Shown: positions 31,673 to 40,332 of the stretch, piece after piece
How the letters are laid out: each line of letters opens with the position of its first letter
How positions within the stretch are numbered: position 1 is the stretch's first letter
NCBI RefSeq assembly: GCF_001905465.1
Contig: NZ_LISX01000019.1
Span: 1-64,000, forward strand
Source: Kitasatospora sp. CB01950
GTDB taxonomy: Bacteria > Actinomycetota > Actinomycetes > Streptomycetales > Streptomycetaceae
Length of the DNA stretch: 64,000 nt
Direction: 5' to 3'
Position numbers and translations under genes: made by a program
Notes under the pieces: model-generated
What the model saw: only the letters and a program-made list of their open reading frames with translations
The model's database searches: none
Told to the model about the DNA's origin: nothing

Positions 31673-33421
31673 GTGAAGGTGGTCCCCGTGGGCAGCGTGG
31701 CCGAGCAGATGGTGGAAGTGCTTCAGCAGGCGGGGGTGGAGCGGGTCTACGGGGTGGTGGGGGACAGTCTGAATCCGGTGGTGGATGCGATTCGGCGGGC
31801 GGAGGGGATTTCCTGGGTGCACGTCAGGAACGAGGAGGCGGGGGCGTTCGCGGCGGCGGCGGAGGCCGAGCTGACGGGGCGGCTGGCGGTGTGCGCGGGC
31901 AGTTGCGGTCCGGGGAACACGCATCTGATCCAGGGGTTGTACGACGCGCATCGCAGCGGGGTGCCGGTGCTGGCGTTGGCCTCGCACATTCCGTCGGCGC
32001 AGATCGGGACGGGGTTCTTCCAGGAGACCCATCCGGAGCGGGTGTTCACCGACTGCAGCGCCTGGTGCGAGCTGCTGTCGAACCCGGCGCAGCTGCCGCG
32101 ACTGTTGCGGGTGGGAATCCAGCACGCGCTGGGCGCCCGCGGCGTCTCGGTGCTGGCGTTCCCGGGCGACATCGCGGCGTTGCCCGCCCCGGCCCCGACC
32201 GGCCGTTCGACGTTCCTGACCGAGCAGGCGGTGGCCGCGCCGCCGTGGTCGCAGGTGCAGGCGCTCGCGGAGGCGCTGAACGCGGCGGCGACGGTGGCGG
32301 TGTTCGCGGGGGCGGGGGTGCGGGGCGCGCACGAGGAGGTGATGAAGCTCGCGGGCGTGCTGCAGGCGCCGGTGGGGCATTCGTTGCGCGGCAAGGAGTG
32401 GGTGCAGTTCGACAATCCGTTCGACGTCGGGATGAGCGGGCTGCTCGGCTACGGCGCATGCCACGAGGCGTTGCACGAGGCCGAGTTGGTGCTGCTGCTG
32501 GGCACCGACTTCCCGTACGACTCGTTCCTGCCGCAGGCCCGCACCGTGCAGGTGGACCACGACGCGACCCGGCTGGGCCGGCGGACGGCGCTGGAGCTGG
32601 CGGTGCACGGGGATGTCGCGGCGACGCTGCGGGCGGTGCTGCCGCTGCTGGAGCAGAAGGCCGACCGGGCGTTCCTGGACGGCATGTTGACGCGGCACTG
32701 CCGGGCGCTGGAGACGGTGGTCGGGGCGTACACCAAGGGCATCGAGAAGCATCGGCCGATCCATCCGGAGTTCGTGGCGTCGGTGCTGGACGAGGTGGCG
32801 GCGGACGACGCGGTGTTCACCGTGGACACCGGCATGTGCAACGTCTGGGCGGCCCGCTACCTGACGCCGAACGGGCGGCGGCGGGTGATCGGTTCGTTCC
32901 TGCACGGCTCGATGGCGAACGCGCTGCCGCACGCGATCGGGGCCCAACTGGCGTTCCCGGGGCGGCAGGTGGTGTCGATGTCGGGCGACGGCGGGCTCGG
33001 CATGCTGCTGGGCGAGCTGCTGACGGTGGCCAAGCACCGGCTGCCGGTGAAGACCGTGGTGTTCAACAACGGGGCGCTCGGGATGATCAAACTGGAGATG
33101 CTGGTCTCCGGCTACCCGGAGTGGGAGATCGACAACGGCGACGTGGACTACGCGGCGATCGCCCGCGCCTGCGGCATCCCGGCGAAGCGGGTGACCGACC
33201 CGGCGAAGGTCCGCGAGGTGCTGGTCGACGCGCTGGAGCGGCCCGGCCCGGCGCTGGTGGACGTGGTCACCGACCCGAACGCGCTGTCCATCCCGCCGCG
33301 GATCACGGCCGCCCAGGTCAAGGGCTTCGCGCTGGCCGCCGGACGGACGGTGCTGAGCGGCGGCGTCGGCAAGATGGTCGACCTGGCCCGGTCCAACCTG
33401 CGCAATGTGCCGCGTCCCTGA
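31673..33421 (+). CDS. ThDP-dependent pyruvate dehydrogenase (quinone)/PoxB-like enzyme
   Basis: The product is 582 aa with the three-domain ThDP fold. The N-terminal PYR domain holds the catalytic Glu in HVRNEEAGAFAAAAEA, a FAD-binding middle domain follows, and the C-terminal PP domain carries the cofactor motif GDGGLGMLLGELLTVAKHRL ending in FNN. Overall it reads like PoxB, which decarboxylates pyruvate to acetate and CO2 and passes electrons to quinone. Related acetolactate synthases lack this spacing. GTG at 31673 is the longest start. GTG at 31688 has AAGGTGG upstream and may be the true one. Monocistronic. Confidence 0.85.
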   Translation: MKVVPVGSVAEQMVEVLQQAGVERVYGVVGDSLNPVVDAIRRAEGISWVHVRNEEAGAFAAAAEAELTGRLAVCAGSCGPGNTHLIQGLYDAHRSGVPVLALASHIPSAQIGTGFFQETHPERVFTDCSAWCELLSNPAQLPRLLRVGIQHALGARGVSVLAFPGDIAALPAPAPTGRSTFLTEQAVAAPPWSQVQALAEALNAAATVAVFAGAGVRGAHEEVMKLAGVLQAPVGHSLRGKEWVQFDNPFDVGMSGLLGYGACHEALHEAELVLLLGTDFPYDSFLPQARTVQVDHDATRLGRRTALELAVHGDVAATLRAVLPLLEQKADRAFLDGMLTRHCRALETVVGAYTKGIEKHRPIHPEFVASVLDEVAADDAVFTVDTGMCNVWAARYLTPNGRRRVIGSFLHGSMANALPHAIGAQLAFPGRQVVSMSGDGGLGMLLGELLTVAKHRLPVKTVVFNNGALGMIKLEMLVSGYPEWEIDNGDVDYAAIARACGIPAKRVTDPAKVREVLVDALERPGPALVDVVTDPNALSIPPRITAAQVKGFALAAGRTVLSGGVGKMVDLARSNLRNVPRP

Positions 33422-33484
33422 CCTGCGGCTGCGGGCCGGATAAGGGCCGAGGAGACTGAGGAACGAAGGGGGAAGTCACTCGGT

Positions 33485-33519
33485 TTGCCTGTGGGGCAAG
33501 TTTGTTGCCTGTGAGGCAC
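33485..33519. promoter_or_regulatory. Two TTGCCTGTG(G/A)GGCA(A/C) operators spaced 20 bp
   Basis: TTGCCTGTGGGGCAA (33485-33499) and TTGCCTGTGAGGCAC (33505-33519) are each a TTGCC/GGCAA dyad, phased by 20 bp, two helical turns. They sit 20-55 bp before the XRE-cupin gene and are likely its own binding sites. Confidence 0.65.
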
Positions 33520-33539
33520 GAAGGGTGTGGACTGGAGTC

Positions 33540-34145
33540 ATGACAGACAGTCCATCGGTCGACGAGCACGAGGTCGCGGGCCTCGGCGCGCGGCTCCGGG
33601 AGCAGCGGGTCTCCAGCCGGCTCACGCTGGAGGCGGCGGCGGCCCGGGTCGGCCTCTCGCCAGCCTACTTGTCGCGCCTGGAGACCGGGAGGCGTCAGCC
33701 GTCGCTGCCGGTGCTGCTCGGCCTCGCCCGGGCGTACGGGACCAGCGTGTCCGGGCTGCTCGGCGAGCAGGTGGCCGAGCCCGATCCGGTGATCCGCGGC
33801 GGCGTCGTCGAGCCCGGCCGGGCCGGCGGCTGGGGGTACCGGCGCGCCGGCGCCCCGGGCCGGGCCATGCAGGCGCTGCGGGTGCACGTCCCGCCGAGCT
33901 CGCAGGACGCCGTGGTGCGGGTGCACCCCGGCGAGGAGTGGCTGTACGTCACCAAGGGCCGGATGAAGCTCACCCTGGGCGACCGGGTGCACCTGCTCGG
34001 CGAGGGCGACTCGGCGCACTTCGACTCGCTCACCCCGCACTGCATCGCGGCCGACTCCGACACCGGACTCGACCTGATCTTCGTCCACACCCTGCTGCAG
34101 AGCCCCGCCGGCGACCTGTGCCTCGGCGACGCACCGCGCCTGTAG
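33540..34145 (+). CDS. XRE-family regulator with C-terminal cupin domain
   Basis: The product is 201 aa. The XRE helix-turn-helix covers LRLRE-like residues 18-75: SSRLTLEAAAARVGLSPAYL, then SRLETGRRQPSLPVLLGLAR. The cupin at 110-190 has VRVHPGEEWLYVTKGRMKLT and HFDSLTPHCIAADS, a small-molecule sensor barrel. Members respond to metabolites such as amino acids or polyamines. The ATG at 33540 is chosen over a GTG at 33525. Two dyad operators lie directly upstream, so autoregulation is likely. It is followed by a 54-aa membrane protein in the same operon. Confidence 0.9.
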   Translation: MTDSPSVDEHEVAGLGARLREQRVSSRLTLEAAAARVGLSPAYLSRLETGRRQPSLPVLLGLARAYGTSVSGLLGEQVAEPDPVIRGGVVEPGRAGGWGYRRAGAPGRAMQALRVHVPPSSQDAVVRVHPGEEWLYVTKGRMKLTLGDRVHLLGEGDSAHFDSLTPHCIAADSDTGLDLIFVHTLLQSPAGDLCLGDAPRL

Positions 34146-34183
34146 CCCCCGAACCCGTCCGCCACCACCGTCAGGAGACCGCC

Positions 34184-34348
34184 ATGGCCGACACCAAGCC
34201 CGCCGTTCCGCAGTACAAGGAGACCGTCGACGCGGGCTACCGCGCCTCCAACCGGGTGTGGATCCGGGTCTGGATCTACATCGTGTCGGGCCACGGCTTC
34301 GTGGGCTTCCTGTTCCTGCTGTTCTACGTCGGCCGCCACGGCAAGTGA
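34184..34348 (+). CDS. 54-aa single-helix membrane protein (DUF6126-like)
   Basis: The ATG at 34184 follows AGGAG by seven bases. The peptide has a soluble first half (YKETVDAGYRASNRVWIRVW) and one transmembrane helix (GHGFVGFLFLLFYVG), ending in RHGK. Small proteins of this pattern accompany XRE-cupin regulators in streptomycetes; I recall them as DUF6126. Function unknown. The 38-bp gap to the regulator suggests one transcript. Confidence 0.75.
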   Translation: MADTKPAVPQYKETVDAGYRASNRVWIRVWIYIVSGHGFVGFLFLLFYVGRHGK

Positions 34349-34352
34349 CCGC

Positions 34353-35777
34353 TCAGGGGCCGAGCACCGCGCACAGCGCGTCCAGCGCGGCCTCGAAGGC
34401 GTGGTCGGGCGGCGTGCCGTAGCCGATCACCAGCGCCGGGGGCCGCTCCGGCGGCCGGTTCGCGCCCTCGGCCCGGCTCCACCCCAGGGTGTGCACCCGC
34501 AGGCCGGCCCGGAACGCGCGGGCCCGGAGCTCGTCCTCGCCCGGGGAGTCCTCGGGCAGTTCCAGGACGGCGTGCAGGCCCGCGCTGATCCCCGTCACCC
34601 GCACCCGCGGGGCGCGCTCGGCGAGCACCTCGACCAGCCGGTCGCGACGCCGGCGCAGCAGTTGGCGGCTGCGCCGGACGTGCCGGTCGTAGCCGCCGGA
34701 GTCGATCAGCTCCGCGAGCGTCAGCTGCTCCAGGCTGCCGCTCTGCCCGTCCGCCAGCCGCTTGTGCCGCATCACCGGTTCCACCAGCGCGGCCGGCAGC
34801 GCCAGCCAGGCCAGCCGGACGCCCGGCGCCAGCGACTTGGACGCGGTGCCCGCGTACACCACCCGTTCCGGGTCCAGGGCCTGCATCGCCCCGATCGCGT
34901 GCCGGTCGTAGCGGAACTCGCCGTCGTAGTCGTCCTCCAGCAGGTACCCGCCGACCTGCCGCGCCCAGTCCACCGCCCCGGCCCGCCGGCCCGCTCGCAG
35001 CGGCATCCCGAGCGGGAACTGGTGGGCGGGCGTCAGCAGCGCCAACCCGGCGTCCGTACGGGCGAGTTCGCCGGTGATCGCGCCGCCGTCGTCCAGCCGC
35101 AGCGGGCGCATCGGGAGCCCCTGCGCGGCGATCACCGCGTGCTGCGGCGGCAGCCCGTACGCCTCCACCGCGACCGCCCTCAGGCCCTGCTCGCGCAGCG
35201 CCGCGCACACCAGGCCCAGCCCCTGCTGCACGCCCGAGCAGATCAGCAGCCGCTCCGGGTCGGTACGCACCCCGCGGGCCCGGGCCAGGTACCCGGCGAG
35301 CGCCCGGCGCAGCTCGATCAGCCCGCGCGGGTCGCCGTACCCGAACACGTCGTGCGGGGCCTTGGCCATCGCCCGCCGCGCGGCGGCCAGCCATGCCCCG
35401 CGCGGGAACCGGCTCAGGTCGGGCGAGCCCGGCTTCAGGTCGTACCGGACGGCCGGCGGCGGCCGGAGCCCCGGCGGCGGGACCGCCGGCGTGGACTGCG
35501 GGCCGCGCTCGGCGACCACCGTGCCCGACCCCTGACGGGACATCAGCCAGCCCTCGGCGACGAGTTGGGCGTACGCCTCGGCGACGGTGTTGCGGGCGAT
35601 CCCGAGGTCGGTCGCCAGCGCCCGGGAGGACGGCAGCCGGGTCGCCGGGGCGAGGCGCCCGTCGCGCACGGCCGTCCGCAGCGCGTCCTCCAGGGCGGCG
35701 CGCAGACCGAGACCGCAGGCGCGGCCGGCGGTCAGGTCGAGGTGCAGGTCGCCACCGAAAGTGGCCCAGGAACTCAT
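34353..35777 (-). CDS. MocR/PdxR-type regulator (GntR HTH + aminotransferase domain)
   Basis: The product is 474 aa. The N-terminal GntR winged helix reads LPSSRALATDLGIARNTVAE. After a Pro-rich linker, a fold-type I aminotransferase domain follows with its PLP lysine in AGTASKSLAPGVR and DDYDGEFRYD upstream. MocR proteins use PLP or an aldimine as effector, without catalysis in most cases, and often activate a divergent gene. Here the divergent partner is a carboxymuconolactone decarboxylase-like gene only 50 bp away, the probable target. Their shared spacer has a TAGCGT hexamer for the divergent gene. Confidence 0.92.
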   Translation of the reverse strand: MSSWATFGGDLHLDLTAGRACGLGLRAALEDALRTAVRDGRLAPATRLPSSRALATDLGIARNTVAEAYAQLVAEGWLMSRQGSGTVVAERGPQSTPAVPPPGLRPPPAVRYDLKPGSPDLSRFPRGAWLAAARRAMAKAPHDVFGYGDPRGLIELRRALAGYLARARGVRTDPERLLICSGVQQGLGLVCAALREQGLRAVAVEAYGLPPQHAVIAAQGLPMRPLRLDDGGAITGELARTDAGLALLTPAHQFPLGMPLRAGRRAGAVDWARQVGGYLLEDDYDGEFRYDRHAIGAMQALDPERVVYAGTASKSLAPGVRLAWLALPAALVEPVMRHKRLADGQSGSLEQLTLAELIDSGGYDRHVRRSRQLLRRRRDRLVEVLAERAPRVRVTGISAGLHAVLELPEDSPGEDELRARAFRAGLRVHTLGWSRAEGANRPPERPPALVIGYGTPPDHAFEAALDALCAVLGP

Positions 35778-35827
35778 CCTTCAAATGAACCACACCACCG
35801 GGACACGTCCCGCCTAGCGTGGAGGCC

Positions 35828-36298
35828 ATGACCGACCACGAGACCGTTCCCGCCCCTGCCCAGCGCATCGCCTTCGCCCGCGTCGCCCCCGAGTTCCACC
35901 GCAACCTGATCGCTCTCGACCGCCTCGCCCAGGCCGGCCTCGGCGACCCGGTCATCGCCGACCTGGTCAACCTGCGCGCCTCCCAGCTCAACGGCTGCGC
36001 GTACTGCCTCGACATCCACTCCCGCGACGCCCTCAAGCACGGCGAGGGCGAGCACCGCCTCCACACGCTGGCCGCGTGGCGGGAGACGCCGTTCTTCACC
36101 GCCCGCGAACGCGCTGCGCTGGCCCTCACCGAGGCCGTCACGCTGGTCGCCTCCACGCATGTGCCGGACGACGTGTACGACGAGGCCGCGAAGCACTTCT
36201 CCGAGACGGAGCTGGCGAACCTGCTCGGCATGATCATCACCATCAACGCCCTCAACCGCGTCGGCGTCGGCACCCGGATGTCGCCCGCACCGAGGTAG
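35828..36298 (+). CDS. Carboxymuconolactone decarboxylase / AhpD-like protein
   Basis: The product is 156 aa. The AhpD-like core contains the redox pair in NGCAYCLDIHSRDALKHGE (CxxC with a following His), and flanking helices (LRASQLN, ARERAALALTEAVTLVA) fit the family. Such proteins act as alkyl hydroperoxidase-like peroxidases or thiol reductants. It is divergent from the MocR regulator, a pairing I have seen often in actinomycetes. ATG at 35828 is preferred over an in-frame start nine bases earlier. Confidence 0.92.
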   Translation: MTDHETVPAPAQRIAFARVAPEFHRNLIALDRLAQAGLGDPVIADLVNLRASQLNGCAYCLDIHSRDALKHGEGEHRLHTLAAWRETPFFTARERAALALTEAVTLVASTHVPDDVYDEAAKHFSETELANLLGMIITINALNRVGVGTRMSPAPR

Positions 36299-36350
36299 CT
36301 CGCGGCCGCGAAACCCGCGAGGGCGCGAAACCCGCGAGGGGCGCGAACCC

Positions 36351-36480
36351 AGGGGCGCGGGGAACTGCGCGAAGGGGAACGCATCCGACAGCAAGATCGC
36401 GACGCGGGGAATGACTTGCCATTGATCGCGACCTTGCGGACGGGTGTGCGCTTGTCGCGCAGTTCCCCGCGCCCCTGGTT
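36351..36480. repeat. Intergenic repeat element, copy B, with 24-bp inverted arms
   Basis: The first 24 bp (CCAGGGGCGCGGGGAACTGC to 36374) are perfectly complementary to 36457-36480. The 82-bp interior includes AAGATCGCGACGC and ATCGCGACCTTGCGGACGG, shared with the partial copy at 14631-14729. GGGCGCGAA/ACCCGCGAG strings repeat just to the left (36301-36350). It separates the AhpD-like gene from the SRPBCC gene and can act as a terminator. Confidence 0.85.
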
Positions 36481-36558
36481 TCGCGCCCGCCTGCGCTCGC
36501 GCCCGCTCTGGTGGTGCTTGCCTCCGGGCGGGGTGATTGTGGGGGTGAGGTGAGTGCG

Positions 36559-37014
36559 ATGGCCGAGATCGCTCTGCAGGTCGATGTGGCGGCGTCGCGG
36601 GAGCGGTTGCTGGCGGCGTTGGACACCCAAGAGGGGTTGACGTCGTGGTGGAGCACCGCGGTGGAGCGGGAGGGCGAGGATCTGCTGGTGACGGTGCCGG
36701 ATGCGCCGGAGGCGTTGCGGTTGCGGCGTGAGCGGGCGGACCTGGACCGGGTGGGGTGGCGGAGTGTGGGGATGTATCCGCCGAGTTGGCAGGGGACCAC
36801 GGTGACGTGGGACCTGTTCGATCATCCGGACGGTTCGCGGCGGACGCTGTTGCTGCTGCGCCATCTCGGGTGGGCGCCGGAGGCTGCGGCGTCGGTGCCG
36901 GCCGCGGCGGGCGGCTGGGCGGAGGCGATCGTCCGGTTGAAGGACTACGCGCAGAGCGGGCGTCCGCAGCCGTTGTTCGTGCCGACGGGGCACCTGCGCG
37001 CGGAGGCGGAGTGA
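36559..37014 (+). CDS. SRPBCC/AHSA1-like protein
   Basis: The product is 151 aa. EIALQVDVAASRERLLAALD followed by TQEGLTSWWSTAVE is the START/AHSA1 opening (strand, helix, WW), with later strands (TVTWDLFDHPDGSRRTLLLL) and a long C-terminal helix (GGWAEAIVRLKDYAQSG). The fold binds hydrophobic ligands or acts as a co-chaperone; the role here is unknown. The ATG at 36559 follows GAGGTGA. A GTG nine bases upstream is possible. Confidence 0.8.
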   Translation: MAEIALQVDVAASRERLLAALDTQEGLTSWWSTAVEREGEDLLVTVPDAPEALRLRRERADLDRVGWRSVGMYPPSWQGTTVTWDLFDHPDGSRRTLLLLRHLGWAPEAAASVPAAAGGWAEAIVRLKDYAQSGRPQPLFVPTGHLRAEAE

Positions 37015-37077
37015 GCGCGACGCGCCGTTTCGGGCGATGACCGGCATGGAGTGGCGGCCTCGGGTGAGACTGGCTTC

Positions 37078-37824
37078 ATGTTGGGACTTCCGGACGGCAT
37101 CAAGGCTTTCCTGTTCGACCTCGACGGGGTGTTGACCCAGACCGCGAAGGTGCACGCGGCCGCGTGGAAGGACATGTTCGACGCATTCCTGCGGTCGGAG
37201 TCGGAGCGCACCGGCGCGCCGTTCGTCGCGTTCGATCCGGTCGGCGAGTACGACCGGTACGTCGACGGCCGGCCGCGGTTGGACGGCACCCGGCAGTTCC
37301 TGGCCTCGCGCGGCATCGAATTGCCGGAGGGCACGCCGGAGGATCCGCCGGGGTCGCGGACGGTGAACGGGCTGTCGGCGGCGAAGAACGACACGGTGCT
37401 GCGGATGATCCGCGAGCAGGGCGTGCAGCCGTACCAGGGGTCGGTGGCGTACCTGGAGCGGTTGCGGGAGCTGGGGTTGCCGCGTGCGGTGGTCTCGTCC
37501 AGTGCGAACTGCCGGGACGTGCTGAAGGCGGCCGGGATCGACGGGATGTTCGACGTGGTGGTCGACGGGATCACCGCGGCCCGCGACCACTTGGCGGGCA
37601 AGCCCGCGCCGGACACCTTCCTGGCGGCGGCGAAGCAGTTGGAGACGGCCCCGGAGCACGCGGCGGTGTTCGAGGACGCGTTGGCGGGCGTCGCGGCGGG
37701 CCGGGCCGGCGGGTTCGGCACGGTGGTGGGGGTGAACCGGACCGGGCAGGCGGCGGCGTTGCGGGAGCACGGCGCGGACGTGGTGGTGGACGACCTGGCG
37801 GAGCTGCTCGGGGAGCGCGGATGA
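37078..37824 (+). CDS. Beta-phosphoglucomutase family HAD hydrolase
   Basis: The product is 248 aa. HAD motif I is FLFDLDGVLTQTAKVHAAAW (DxD with cap), motif II is VVSSSANC, motif III is KPAPDTF and motif IV is VFEDALAGVAAGRAG. The insert GSRTVNGLSAAKND is typical of the beta-PGM-like proteins that accompany glycoside phosphorylases. It converts beta-glucose 1-phosphate to glucose 6-phosphate. Its stop overlaps the start of the GH65 gene (ATGA), so the two form a complete phosphorolytic disaccharide pathway. Confidence 0.92.
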   Translation: MLGLPDGIKAFLFDLDGVLTQTAKVHAAAWKDMFDAFLRSESERTGAPFVAFDPVGEYDRYVDGRPRLDGTRQFLASRGIELPEGTPEDPPGSRTVNGLSAAKNDTVLRMIREQGVQPYQGSVAYLERLRELGLPRAVVSSSANCRDVLKAAGIDGMFDVVVDGITAARDHLAGKPAPDTFLAAAKQLETAPEHAAVFEDALAGVAAGRAGGFGTVVGVNRTGQAAALREHGADVVVDDLAELLGERG

Positions 37825-40220
37825 GTCCGTCGGAGTCGTTCACGGTCGATCCGTGGGGGATCAGCGAGCACGGTCTCGACCTGCCGGGGCAGGCCCGCGC
37901 GGAGTCGGTGTTCGCGCTGTCCAACGGGCACATCGGTCTGCGCGGCAACCTCGACGAGGGCGAGCCGCACGGCCTGCCCGGCACGTACCTGAACGGCGTG
38001 TTCGAGCTGCGTCCGCTGCCGTACGCGGAGAGCGGCTACGGCTTCCCGGAGTCCGGGCAGAGCGTCATCAACGTCACCAACGGCAAGCTGATCCGGCTGC
38101 TGGTCGACGACGAGCCGTTCGACCTGCGGTACGGCGAACTGCGCAGCCACCGGCGCAGCCTGGACTTCCGGGACGGCATCCTGCGCCGGGAGGCCGAGTG
38201 GACCTCGCCGGCCGGGCGGACGGTGCGGGTCTCCTCGCGGCGGATGGTGTCGCTGACCCAGCGGGCGGTGTGCGCGATCGACTACACGGTCGAGGCGGTG
38301 GACGGCCCGGTGCGGATCGTGGTGCAGTCCGAGCTGGTGGCCAACGAGCAGCTGCCCGGCGGCGGGGACGGCGATCCGCGGGCGGCGGCGGTGCTGGAGG
38401 CCCCGTTGGCGGCGGAGTCGCGGCACGCGGACGGGACGAAGGGCGTGCTGGTGCACCGCACCCGGTTCTCCGGGCTGCGGGTCGCCGCCGGGATCGACCA
38501 CGTGATCGACGGCCCGGAGCGGATCGACACCGCCGCCGAGGCCTCGGAGGACCAGGCGCGGATCACCGTCACCACGGTGCTGAACACCGGGCAGAAGCTG
38601 CGGCTGGTGAAGTTCGTGGCGTACGGCTGGTCGGCGACCCGTTCGCTGCCCGCCGTCCGCGACCAGGTGGAGGCGGCGCTGACCGCGGCCCGGTACACCG
38701 GCTGGGACGGCCTGGTGGCCGAACAGAAGGAGTTCCTGGGCAAGTTCTGGAGCGACAACGACGTCGAGATCGAGGGCGACGTCGAACTCCAGCAGGCCGT
38801 CCGGTTCGCGCTGTTCCACGTGCTGCAGGCGGGTGCCCGCAGCGAGGAACGGGCCATCCCCGCAAAGGGGTTGACCGGTCCGGGCTACGACGGGCACTCG
38901 TTCTGGGACACCGAGACCTTCGTGCTGCCGGTGCTGACGTACTGCCTGCCGGAGGCCGTCAAGCAGGCGCTGCGCTGGAGACACACCACGCTGCCGATGG
39001 CGCGCGAGCGGGCGGCCCAACTGGGCCTGGCCGGTGCGGTGTTCCCGTGGCGGACGATCCGCGGCGAGGAGTGTTCCGGGTACTGGCCGGCCGGCACCGC
39101 CGCGTTCCACATCGGCGCGGACATCGCGGCCGCCGTGGTGCGGTACGTGCGGGCCAGCGGCGACACCGAGTTCGAGCGCACGCACGGCCTGGAGCTGCTG
39201 GTGGAGACCGCCCGGATGTGGCGCTCGCTGGGCCACCACGACGCCAAGGGGAACTTCCGGATCGAGGGCGTCACCGGCCCCGACGAGTACAGCGCGGTCG
39301 CCGACAACAACGTCTTCACCAACCTGATGGCGCAATCCAACCTGCGGAACGCCGCCGACACCGCGCTGAAGCACCTGCGCGAGGCCACGGCGCTCGGCGT
39401 GGACACCGAGGAGGCCGCCGCCTGGCGCGACGCCGCCGACAAGATGTTCATCCCGTACGACGAGCAGCTCGGCGTCCACCCGCAGGCGGACGGCTTCACC
39501 GACCACCAGCTGTGGGACTTCGACACCACCCCGCCCGAGAAGTACCCGCTGCTGCTGCACTACCCGTACTTCGACCTGTACCGGAAGCAGGTCGTCAAGC
39601 AGGCCGACCTGGTGCTCGCCATGCAGGTCCGCGGCGACGCCTTCACGCCCGAGCAGAAGGCCCGCAACTTCGCCTACTACGAGAGCCTGACGGTCCGCGA
39701 CTCCTCGCTGTCCGCCTGTACCCAGGCCGTCATCGCCGCCGAGGTGGGCCAGCTCGACCTGGCCTACGACTACACCGCCGAAGCCGCCCTGATGGACCTG
39801 CACGACCTCGGCGGCAACACCCGCGACGGCCTGCACATGGCCTCGCTGGCCGGTGCCTGCATCGCCCTGGTGGCCGGCTTCGGCGGCCTGCGCGACCGCG
39901 GCGAACAGCTCTCCTTCCGGCCCCGGCTGCCCGCCGGACTGCAACGCCTGTGCTTCGCCATGAACGTGCGCGAGCACCTGCTGCGGGTCGACATCACCCA
40001 CGCCACCACCACCTACACCCTGTGCCGCGGCAGCGTGCTGACCGTCCTGCACGACGACGAGCCGCTGCGGATCGACACCCGGAAGCCCGTCAGCCGCCCC
40101 ACCGCGCGGATCGGCGCGCCCGGCGAACGGCCCACCCAGCCTCCCGGGCGCGAACCGGCCCGGCGGCACAGCCAGGCCGGCGTCCAGATCGGCGGCGTCG
40201 ACCATCTACCGGCCGAGTGA
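37821..40220 (+). CDS. GH65 glycoside phosphorylase/hydrolase (maltose, trehalose or kojibiose type)
   Basis: The product is 799 aa. The N-terminal beta-sandwich begins with ESVFALSNGHIGLRGNLDEG. The (alpha/alpha)6 barrel contains GYDGHSFWDTETFVLPVL and WPAGTAAFHIGADIAAAV, with the catalytic Glu in RIEGVTGPDEYSAVADNN. It would cleave an alpha-glucobiose with phosphate to release beta-glucose 1-phosphate, used by the upstream mutase. The exact disaccharide cannot be read from sequence. The C terminus has a Pro/Arg/Gln-rich tail of about 40 residues beyond the barrel. There is no signal peptide, so it is cytoplasmic. Confidence 0.92.
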   Translation: MSPSESFTVDPWGISEHGLDLPGQARAESVFALSNGHIGLRGNLDEGEPHGLPGTYLNGVFELRPLPYAESGYGFPESGQSVINVTNGKLIRLLVDDEPFDLRYGELRSHRRSLDFRDGILRREAEWTSPAGRTVRVSSRRMVSLTQRAVCAIDYTVEAVDGPVRIVVQSELVANEQLPGGGDGDPRAAAVLEAPLAAESRHADGTKGVLVHRTRFSGLRVAAGIDHVIDGPERIDTAAEASEDQARITVTTVLNTGQKLRLVKFVAYGWSATRSLPAVRDQVEAALTAARYTGWDGLVAEQKEFLGKFWSDNDVEIEGDVELQQAVRFALFHVLQAGARSEERAIPAKGLTGPGYDGHSFWDTETFVLPVLTYCLPEAVKQALRWRHTTLPMARERAAQLGLAGAVFPWRTIRGEECSGYWPAGTAAFHIGADIAAAVVRYVRASGDTEFERTHGLELLVETARMWRSLGHHDAKGNFRIEGVTGPDEYSAVADNNVFTNLMAQSNLRNAADTALKHLREATALGVDTEEAAAWRDAADKMFIPYDEQLGVHPQADGFTDHQLWDFDTTPPEKYPLLLHYPYFDLYRKQVVKQADLVLAMQVRGDAFTPEQKARNFAYYESLTVRDSSLSACTQAVIAAEVGQLDLAYDYTAEAALMDLHDLGGNTRDGLHMASLAGACIALVAGFGGLRDRGEQLSFRPRLPAGLQRLCFAMNVREHLLRVDITHATTTYTLCRGSVLTVLHDDEPLRIDTRKPVSRPTARIGAPGERPTQPPGREPARRHSQAGVQIGGVDHLPAE

Positions 40221-40332
40221 CACACGCATAAAACACTGACGGAGCGTCAACACTCCCTGTACGAACCGTGACCGGCCGTGCAGGGACGTCCAGGCGCGCC
40301 ACCGGTCCGCAGCCCCGACCGGAGGCCCGTCC

